Shown here one piece after another: positions 21,940 through 27,361 of a stretch of DNA of 27,361 bases. Made by a program: the position numbers and the translations under genes. The notes below the pieces were generated by a model. That model was not told where the DNA came from. It saw only the letters and a list, made by a program, of their open reading frames with translations, and ran no database searches. How positions within the stretch are numbered: the first letter of the stretch is position 1; every line of letters starts with the position of its first letter. The DNA is from an uncultured Eubacteriales bacterium (GTDB lineage Bacteria > Bacillota > Clostridia > Oscillospirales > Oscillospiraceae), in assembly GCA_900544705.1 (NCBI GenBank), contig UQWH01000022.1, forward strand, positions 1 through 27,361, given 5' to 3'.

Positions 21940-22647
21940 ATGAAAATCGAGGCGGTCTGTGAATACAACGATCTTGGCTATCTGATCTACGCCGCGAATT
22001 ACCCCGGCGCGTTCGTGCGCGGCACCTCGGAAAACGAGGCGCTGGCGAAATTCCCGGGCGAGGTGCGCAGCTACCTGCGTTGGCGCGGGGAGACTGCGCC
22101 CGGCTTCGACGCACCGGAGATCAAGACCGTGCAGCGTAAGCTGTCCGACCTACAGATCTGCGATGCCGACAGCGACGTGCTGTTCGATCTGGAGCGGCAG
22201 CCGATGACGCAGGCGGAATATGAGGCGCAGAAGCTGCTGGTGCTGAAATCTGCCGAGGATTTCGAGGCGCTCTACCGCAGTATTCCGAACCCGGACATCT
22301 CCGGCCGGCCGCCGCGCCGCACCTTCTATGGCGCGGTTCCGCGCACGCCGCGCCAGATGTACGAGCACGTAAACCAGACCACCTCCTACTACGCCGCCGC
22401 CATGGGCGTCGAGCTGGAGAATCTGCCCGATCTTTACGCGAACCGGATGCAGGTTCTCGCCGAGATCGAGCAGCCGGAGGATTTCCTTGAAGGCCCGGTA
22501 CATATCGCGCCGGACGGCGAAAGCTGGACGCTGCGCAAGCTGCTGCGCCGCTTTTTGTGGCACGACCGCATCCACGCCCGCGCCATGTGGCGCACGGCCA
22601 CGGCCCTCTGGGGCGACAGCATAGCAAATCCTTTCTACTTTGTATAG
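21940..22647 (+). CDS. HicB-like / DinB-like two-domain protein
   Basis: A 235-residue protein. Residues 5-50 (LGYLIYAANYPGAFVRGTSENEA, in two parts LGYLIYAANYPGAF and GTSENEALAKF) resemble HicB-type antitoxin or DUF1902-like folds. Residues about 100-225 look like a DinB helical bundle, with possible metal histidines H143 (MYEHVNQ), H208 and H212 (LWHDRIHARAMWR). Function is unknown: bacillithiol- or mycothiol-dependent DinB enzymes are one possibility, but no thiol partner is visible. AGGAGG overlaps the end of the previous gene and lies 6 bases before the ATG. Last gene of the operon, followed by a strong terminator. The domain reading is tentative. Confidence 0.65.
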   Translation: MKIEAVCEYNDLGYLIYAANYPGAFVRGTSENEALAKFPGEVRSYLRWRGETAPGFDAPEIKTVQRKLSDLQICDADSDVLFDLERQPMTQAEYEAQKLLVLKSAEDFEALYRSIPNPDISGRPPRRTFYGAVPRTPRQMYEHVNQTTSYYAAAMGVELENLPDLYANRMQVLAEIEQPEDFLEGPVHIAPDGESWTLRKLLRRFLWHDRIHARAMWRTATALWGDSIANPFYFV

Positions 22648-22674
22648 GGGATTTCTGAAAAATTTCAAAAACAA

Positions 22675-22711
22675 GCTCCCGTTCTTTTATAGAACGGGAG
22701 CCTGTTTTTTT
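22675..22711 (+). terminator. Bidirectional terminator
   Basis: GCTCCCGTTCT (22675-22685), loop TTTAT, AGAACGGGAGC (22691-22701), then seven T (22705-22711). On the minus strand the same stem is followed by TTGTTTTTG, and the stop codon of the convergent Wzy-like gene lies in its loop. Confidence 0.9.
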
Positions 22712-24189
22712 ACTTGTTTTTCTTCAGCTTCCGAGATGCGCAGGGCCGCGAGCGTCACGCCCACGACGATGAAAAAGCAGAACATATCACGCGGGTAGAA
22801 CCAGATATATTCCACCGTTGCGGAGAAGGAAATGCCGATGAGCGCCGCGGCGGCGGCGATCAGGGTCATGCGCACGCCGGTCCTGGCGCGGCGGATGCGC
22901 AGAAGCGCACGCCGGATCAGGCCAAAATGGAAGGCAAGCAGACCCAAAAGCCCCGCAAGACCCATCTCTGCCCAGACCTCCAGCCAGAGCATATGCGCGT
23001 GCTGCGCCTCGCGCGCGTGCCCGCCGCAGAAGAGCACATAGACCGGATGGAAATTTTCCGGTCCGAACCCAACGCCCGTCAGGCCGAACTGCCGCAGCAG
23101 GCGCAGCGTCCCCTGCCAGATATACACGCGGTAGAGGTTGGACGAATCGCTCGTCGAGCCGATCGTGAGGATGCGGCGAAAGACCGACTCCGGCAGCAGC
23201 GGCAGCGCCAGCAGCGCCGCCAGAAGCAGCAGCGGCAGCATCCGTCGCTGGCAGAAAAAGAGCAGCACCAGAACCGCCAGCGCAAAGCTGACCCAGCCGG
23301 AGCGGGAATAGGTCATCAGCAGCGCCGCCAGCGGCAGCGCCAGAAGGCAGGTCGCCCCCAGCCGCGCGCGGCGGTTTTGCAGCATCGTCGTGTAGGCGAA
23401 GGCCAGCGGCAGCAGCAGGACAAGAAATTCGGCATAGTTGTTCGGATTTTCAAAGGTCGAATACACACGGCCGGGCATCCCGGCATTGGCCGCCAGATCA
23501 GTCTGCGAGCTGTTCGCCGCCACGCCGGTCAGGCGCTGCCAGATGGCGCTCAGCGCCGTCCACAGCACGGCCAGATAGAGAAAGGCGAGGAATTTTTTCA
23601 GCTTTTCCCGGTCGGAAAGGCCGGCCGCCAGCGTCAGCGCCAGCAGGAACGACGTCACGTAAAACGCGGACACGCGCAGCGCCTCGCCTGTATTTCTGGC
23701 GCTCACGATGCCAAGCACCGCCGTCAGCATGAAAAAGAGGAAGCCCAGCCCGATCTCCCGGCAGGTCAGCAGCCTGCGCCGCCCCGCCATGACCAGAAGC
23801 AGCAGCGCCAGCGCCAGTGCGATGGCAATCCCCAGAGCGAAGCGGTTGTTCCACACCCGCGCAGGGCAGACGAACATCGCCAGCAGCATCGTCCCGGCAA
23901 GGCAGGAAAAGTCCGGCGCGCGCAGACTGCGCCCGGCGAAAAGCTCATGCAGATGCAGCCGCGCGCCGAAGCGCGCGAGGCGCCGCGAGGCGGCGTTCAC
24001 GGCCGCGTCCACTCTCAAAGGCCTTTGTGGATGTTCGCCGAGCAGCCGCCCGAGCAGGCTCTCCCGAACCAGCCGCCGCAGGAGAACATACAGCCTGCGC
24101 AGGAGGACGTAGGCACGGCTCTCCTCCGTCCGCGCACACAGCCGCCGCCAGAAGGCCGGCAGTGTTCCGAGCAGAAAATGCTCGATCAT
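22687..24189 (-). CDS. O-antigen ligase/polymerase-like membrane protein (Wzy_C)
   Basis: A 500-residue membrane protein with a basic cytoplasmic N-terminal region of about 85 residues and roughly ten to twelve hydrophobic segments. A large central loop carries the features of the O-antigen ligase/Wzy polymerase family: TYSRSGWVSFALA, TGVGFGPENFHP and HAHMLWLEVWAEMGLAGLLG. In Gram-positive Clostridia such proteins join polysaccharide repeats or attach glycans. Last gene of the operon with flippase, glycosyltransferase and DUF4330-like protein. The ATG overlaps the previous stop as ATGA, with only GGTGA upstream, suggesting coupling. The N-terminal extension with LRRLYVLLRRLV repeats is unusually arginine-rich. 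Confidence 0.85.
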   Translation of the reverse strand: MIEHFLLGTLPAFWRRLCARTEESRAYVLLRRLYVLLRRLVRESLLGRLLGEHPQRPLRVDAAVNAASRRLARFGARLHLHELFAGRSLRAPDFSCLAGTMLLAMFVCPARVWNNRFALGIAIALALALLLLVMAGRRRLLTCREIGLGFLFFMLTAVLGIVSARNTGEALRVSAFYVTSFLLALTLAAGLSDREKLKKFLAFLYLAVLWTALSAIWQRLTGVAANSSQTDLAANAGMPGRVYSTFENPNNYAEFLVLLLPLAFAYTTMLQNRRARLGATCLLALPLAALLMTYSRSGWVSFALAVLVLLFFCQRRMLPLLLLAALLALPLLPESVFRRILTIGSTSDSSNLYRVYIWQGTLRLLRQFGLTGVGFGPENFHPVYVLFCGGHAREAQHAHMLWLEVWAEMGLAGLLGLLAFHFGLIRRALLRIRRARTGVRMTLIAAAAALIGISFSATVEYIWFYPRDMFCFFIVVGVTLAALRISEAEEKQVKKQAPVL

Positions 24190-24671
24190 TTCGCGTTCAC
24201 CGGCGTCATGTCATACACCCAGACGTAGAGCTTCGCATAGCCCACGCGGATGACCATGGAATGGCCGCAGCCCAGCGCCCAGCCCGTCACATAGACGCAG
24301 TTGTCCTCCGGCACGCCCTTGCACTCCACGGTCACATAGGCGCTCTTATAGCCGGGCTTGCTGCTCAAAACGACCTTTCCGTCGGCGGCGGTCGTGTAGA
24401 CCCGCGCCTCGTCGATTTTGAAATCCACGACCTTGCCCAGATCCATATAGCAGGAGTCGTCCGTCACCGCGTCGCCCTTTGCGATCATCTCCGCCACCTT
24501 CTCCGGTGTTTCGTTGCACAGGAAGGTGATGCGGTAGGACTCCTCGTTGCCGACGGCAGCCTTGCCGCCGGAGCTTCCGAAAAAGCGCCATGCCGCGAAC
24601 GCGGCCACGCCCACAAGGACAAGGATCACGACCAAATCAACGATGTTCCATTTTCTCTTCTTCTGTTCCAT
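24186..24671 (-). CDS. DUF4330-like single-pass membrane protein
   Basis: A 161-residue protein with one N-terminal transmembrane helix (IVDLVVILVLVGVAAFAAW, about 10-28) after a basic start MEQKKRKWN. An extracytoplasmic beta-rich domain follows. This is the layout of DUF4330 proteins, which accompany exopolysaccharide genes; their role is not known. AAAGGAG lies 8 bases before the ATG. The first 35 bp overlap the glycosyltransferase gene and the end overlaps the Wzy-like gene by 4 bp, so it is firmly embedded in the operon and may be an accessory of the polymerase or export step. Confidence 0.8.
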   Translation of the reverse strand: MEQKKRKWNIVDLVVILVLVGVAAFAAWRFFGSSGGKAAVGNEESYRITFLCNETPEKVAEMIAKGDAVTDDSCYMDLGKVVDFKIDEARVYTTAADGKVVLSSKPGYKSAYVTVECKGVPEDNCVYVTGWALGCGHSMVIRVGYAKLYVWVYDMTPVNAK

Positions 24672-25713
24672 GCTTCAGGCTCCTTTGGTAAAGCTCCGCC
24701 GTTCGGCGGCAGGTTTCGTTCCGGTCAAAACGGCGCTGCGCCGCGCGATTTCCTAAGGTTTCCCGCAGGGTATCGTCCTCCAATAGCCGCTTCAGCACGT
24801 CGGAAAACGCAGAAACGTCGCCGTAGGGCGCGGTCAGGCCGCAGTCCGCCACGAGCGCTCTGCTGGCTTCCGTCGCAGCGACCGGCAATCCGGCGGCCAT
24901 GGCCTCCAGCACCGCAAGGCTCATCGTTTCCGTCCGCGAGGGCGAAACGTAGACATCCGCCTGTGCCAGCGCCGCCGGGACATCCGGGCAGTAGCCTGCC
25001 AGCTCAACCAGACCAGCCAGACGTTTTTTTGCGATCACACGCTCCAGCTTTTCTCGCTGCGGCCCCTCGCCCAGAATCCGGACGCGGAAGGGCACATCCG
25101 TTTTCTCCCGCAGGGCGGCCGCCGCCTCGCAGAGAAAGCGCAGTCCCTTCTCCGGCGAGAGGCGCGCCGCAGTCAGCAGTACCTTCGGGCCGTCATGCAG
25201 CGCGCGCGGCAGCGCGGCGCCATAATCCACCCCGTTCGGAATGACGCAGAGGCGGTCCGCCGGGACGCCGTTTCTGACGAGCAGCGGCTTCTGCTCCGGC
25301 CGCAGAGCGATCACCGCCGCAGCCCGCGGCAGATAGATACGGTTCAGAACCCGCCACCAGAGCGGCTGGCGGCGGGACAGGTGCGCAGTGTAGATCACCT
25401 GCGCCGGACTGCCGAACGCCTGCGCGCGGAGCGCGATCATCGCCTCCCGCGGGTACTGTGCGTGGATAAGGTCGATGTCCTTTTCCCGGCAGCAGGCGGC
25501 AAGCGCCTTGGCCGCGCGGCGGTCGAAGGGGTGGCGCATGGGCAGCCGCACCGTTTCCACGTCCCGCGCGCGCAGCCGCTCGGAAAGCGGCCCGGCAATA
25601 TGATAGCACAGCGTGCAGCGTGCCGTCTGCGGATGCAGGCGGGAGATCAGACCCTCGACATAGGCCTCCGTCCCGCCGCTTCCGGCATAGTTGATCAGAT
25701 AAAGCACATTCAT
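24637..25713 (-). CDS. GT4-type glycosyltransferase
   Basis: A 358-residue GT-B fold enzyme that would transfer a nucleotide-sugar to a lipid-linked glycan. It shows a glycine-rich N-terminal loop GSGGTEAYVEGL (11-22), IPNGVD (158-163), LTAARLSPEKGLRFL (180-194) and the EX7E motif in TETMSLAVLEAMAAGLPVAA (E262, E270) characteristic of family GT4. Sugar and acceptor are unknown. Start ATG 25713 has GGAGG 8 bases upstream and overlaps the MurJ-like stop as ATGA. The frame is open further upstream to 26040 but only within the flippase gene. Confidence 0.92.
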   Translation of the reverse strand: MNVLYLINYAGSGGTEAYVEGLISRLHPQTARCTLCYHIAGPLSERLRARDVETVRLPMRHPFDRRAAKALAACCREKDIDLIHAQYPREAMIALRAQAFGSPAQVIYTAHLSRRQPLWWRVLNRIYLPRAAAVIALRPEQKPLLVRNGVPADRLCVIPNGVDYGAALPRALHDGPKVLLTAARLSPEKGLRFLCEAAAALREKTDVPFRVRILGEGPQREKLERVIAKKRLAGLVELAGYCPDVPAALAQADVYVSPSRTETMSLAVLEAMAAGLPVAATEASRALVADCGLTAPYGDVSAFSDVLKRLLEDDTLRETLGNRAAQRRFDRNETCRRTAELYQRSLKHGTEEEKMEHR

Positions 25714-27218
25714 TTTTCCGTCCTCCGAAGCCGCGGCAGCACCGGGATTCTGAGCAGCGCCGCCATGAGGAAGAACACCAGAACGCCCAGCAGAACCGAC
25801 AGGCCCAGCGCCATCAGGCTCCCCAGCCGCCCGGCCAGCAGCCGGCGGCAGCCCCAGACCGTGCCGCCCATCACTGCGCTTGCGATCAAGGTCTTGCCCG
25901 CGGCGGACAGCAGACCGGCAAAGCCGCCCAGCCGCCTGCGCAGGCACAGGAGCAGAACGACCGCCCCCGCCGCCCCCGCGGCGGACCAGCTCAGCGGAAT
26001 CGCATACGCTCCGAGCGCCGGGACGCGCCGCAAGAGCCACGCCAGCGGCACGTTGAGAAGCAAGATCAGTCCGTTGACAAGGGCGGAAGCTTTCGTCGTA
26101 TGCAGCGCAAAAAGGGCGCGGTCGGCGATCTCCTTGATGCCAAGAAAGACCATGCAGGCGCCGGACGCCAGCAGGAAGCCATATTCCACGGCGATGTTCT
26201 CCTCCGTAAGTCGGCCGTGCGCAGCCAGCAGGCGCAGCGCGGGCCTGCCGAGCACGGCCAGCCCCACCGTCAGCGGCAGGAGGAAAAAAATCACCGTTTC
26301 CAGCTTTTCGCAGAACGCCGTGCGGTAGTTCTCCCGGTCCCCGCGCGCGGCGAGGGCGGACAGCTCCGGATAGGCGACCGCATTGACCGCCGCGGTCAGC
26401 ACCGTCACGAGTCCCACGACGATGCTCTGCACGAACTGATACAGGCTGACGGACTCCGGCGCGATGCCGGTCAGAAGGGTGTGGTTGCCAAACAGGTCAA
26501 GCTGATAGGCAAGTGCGCCCAGAAACACCGGCAGGCAGCGCCGCAGCGCCGCGCGCAGGTGCTCGTCCCGGAGCATCCCGGACGGCCGCCAGCGAAAGCC
26601 CGCGCGCCGCGCGGGGACGGCCAGCATCACGACCTGAAGCGCCAGCCCCGCCACGACCGTGACAAGAAGCCCCGTCACGCCGAAGCGCCGCCCGCACAGG
26701 GCAAGATAGGCAAGGATCAGGATGCCGCCCGGCAGATTGACCGCAGCAGCCGCGCCGAAGTGCCCCTCCGACTGCAAGACGCCCTGCAAAATATAGATCA
26801 GGCCATAGCAGAGCGCGGCAGGCATGACCAACCGCAGGCAGAGCGCGGCATAGGCCCGGTCGGAAAAGCCCGTCAGCCGCGGCAGAACAAAAGAAAGGCC
26901 CAGCCCCAGCACGCACAGCAGACCCGAAAACAGCAGGCACACACCGAGCAGATCGGAAACGAAGCGCTCCGCCTCCGCCCGGCGGTTCGTCGCGCGCAGG
27001 GAGGCATAGACCGGGATGACCGCGCTGACCAGCGCCGTCCCGGCGCTCTGGAAGAGATAGCCGGGGATCTGCATCGCCCAGGAAAAAATATTGAGCCGCT
27101 CATTGTCCGCGCCGTAAAAGGAAAGATAGGCCTGATTCGCCGCCAACGACAGGCATTTGCCCAGCAGGAGCAGAAGCAGCACCCCGCCGACCGCGCGCAG
27201 TTCCCCTTTTTTCGTCAA
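25710..27218 (-). CDS. MurJ/MviN-like lipid-linked glycan flippase
   Basis: A 502-residue protein of the MOP superfamily with about 14 hydrophobic segments. Segments typical of MurJ/MviN are AANQAYLSFYGADNERLNIF near the N-terminus, YILQGVLQSEGHFGAAA, and in the middle SLYQFVQSIVVGLVTVLTAAVNAVAYPELS. Given the following glycosyltransferase and Wzy-like genes, it may flip an exopolysaccharide or teichoic-type precursor rather than lipid II; sequence cannot decide. Start is TTG 27218 with GGGAG 8 bases upstream, since no ATG lies nearby in frame. First gene of the operon. Confidence 0.88.
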   Translation of the reverse strand: MTKKGELRAVGGVLLLLLLGKCLSLAANQAYLSFYGADNERLNIFSWAMQIPGYLFQSAGTALVSAVIPVYASLRATNRRAEAERFVSDLLGVCLLFSGLLCVLGLGLSFVLPRLTGFSDRAYAALCLRLVMPAALCYGLIYILQGVLQSEGHFGAAAAVNLPGGILILAYLALCGRRFGVTGLLVTVVAGLALQVVMLAVPARRAGFRWRPSGMLRDEHLRAALRRCLPVFLGALAYQLDLFGNHTLLTGIAPESVSLYQFVQSIVVGLVTVLTAAVNAVAYPELSALAARGDRENYRTAFCEKLETVIFFLLPLTVGLAVLGRPALRLLAAHGRLTEENIAVEYGFLLASGACMVFLGIKEIADRALFALHTTKASALVNGLILLLNVPLAWLLRRVPALGAYAIPLSWSAAGAAGAVVLLLCLRRRLGGFAGLLSAAGKTLIASAVMGGTVWGCRRLLAGRLGSLMALGLSVLLGVLVFFLMAALLRIPVLPRLRRTEK

Positions 27219-27248
27219 AGCCGTTCTCCCGTCCGAAGTGTTTTTTTT

Positions 27249-27257
27249 ATTATATCA
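27249..27257 (-). promoter_or_regulatory. Extended -10 promoter of the polysaccharide operon
   Basis: On the minus strand TGATATAAT (27257-27249), a perfect -10 box with the TGN extension. No good -35 lies 16-18 bases upstream. It is 31 bases before the MurJ-like TTG start. Confidence 0.6.
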
Positions 27258-27273
27258 TAGAAACGCAAAAAGA

Positions 27274-27310
27274 GAAACCCGGCCGGGATAAAATGTCCCG
27301 ACCGGGTTTC
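27274..27310 (-). terminator. Terminator of a minus-strand gene right of the window
   Basis: GAAACCCGG (27274-27282) pairs with CCGGGTTTC (27302-27310), with inner CGGGA/TCCCG pairing. On the minus strand a TCTCTTTTTG tail follows. It separates an off-window gene or repeat from the polysaccharide operon. Confidence 0.75.
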
Positions 27311-27314
27311 AGAC

Positions 27315-27361
27315 TGTCAAAAAACCTATCCAGCCGAAAGTTTCGGAGGGAAGAATAGTGT
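27315..27361 (-). repeat. Dispersed repeat, copy 2 (cut by window edge)
   Basis: Read on the minus strand it matches 19331-19379: TTCTTCCCTCCGAA, then GGCTGGATAGG and TTTTTTGACA. Here CCGAAA/TTTCGG can form a small stem before the T-run. The copy may extend beyond the window. Confidence 0.75.

Noticed and set aside
22714..24228. 504-codon plus-strand frame opposite the Wzy-like gene
   Set aside because: Glutamine/arginine-rich shadow of a hydrophobic minus-strand protein; no ribosome binding site or motif.

Overview
The window reads as a chromosome segment of an anaerobic, GC-rich Clostridia-type bacterium (Oscillospiraceae-like; inferred from gene order, AGGAGG-type ribosome binding sites, several TTG starts and protein families, not from a marker gene), interrupted by one AT-richer integrated element of about 8.8 kb.

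Region 1 (1-6810): aspartate-family amino acid biosynthesis on two divergent operons. On the minus strand thrC-thrB-dapF overlap one another. On the plus strand hom-lysC-asd run away from the same 118-bp intergenic region, which carries two face-to-face promoters and a perfect 10-bp inverted repeat. Together the genes give aspartate kinase, semialdehyde dehydrogenase, homoserine dehydrogenase, homoserine kinase, threonine synthase and DAP epimerase. The homoserine dehydrogenase seems to lack a normal C-terminal ACT domain.

Region 2 (6819-15610): an integrative mobilizable element bounded by perfect 17-bp inverted ends that stay partly alike, in register, for about 65 bp inward. It carries a Tn916-type tyrosine integrase, an XRE repressor facing an excisionase-like gene across an operator-filled promoter region, an oriT-like set of inverted repeats, a MobA/MobL relaxase, a cysteine-rich KTR gene and tnpV. 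It has no secretion system, so it would need a helper. Cargo is a GNAT acetyltransferase and a PadR / SEDS-like membrane protein / lipoprotein operon. No antibiotic resistance gene was recognised. About 500 bp at its right end are packed with hairpins and no credible gene.

Region 3 (15611-19154): a duplicated DUF1538 membrane protein, a tandem P-II-like signalling protein overlapping it by 4 bp, and a MalY/PatB-type PLP enzyme. Before insertion these probably lay directly downstream of asd.

Region 4 (19122-22711): a palindrome-rich repeat block, then a consensus promoter driving two paralogous nucleoside hydrolases, 5-formyltetrahydrofolate cyclo-ligase and a HicB-like/DinB-like fusion, closed by a bidirectional terminator.

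Region 5 (22687-27218, minus strand): an overlapping envelope-polysaccharide operon: MurJ/MviN-like flippase, GT4 glycosyltransferase, DUF4330-like membrane protein and O-antigen ligase/polymerase-like protein. The right edge holds a terminator and a second, inverted copy of a repeat also present near 19.35 kb.
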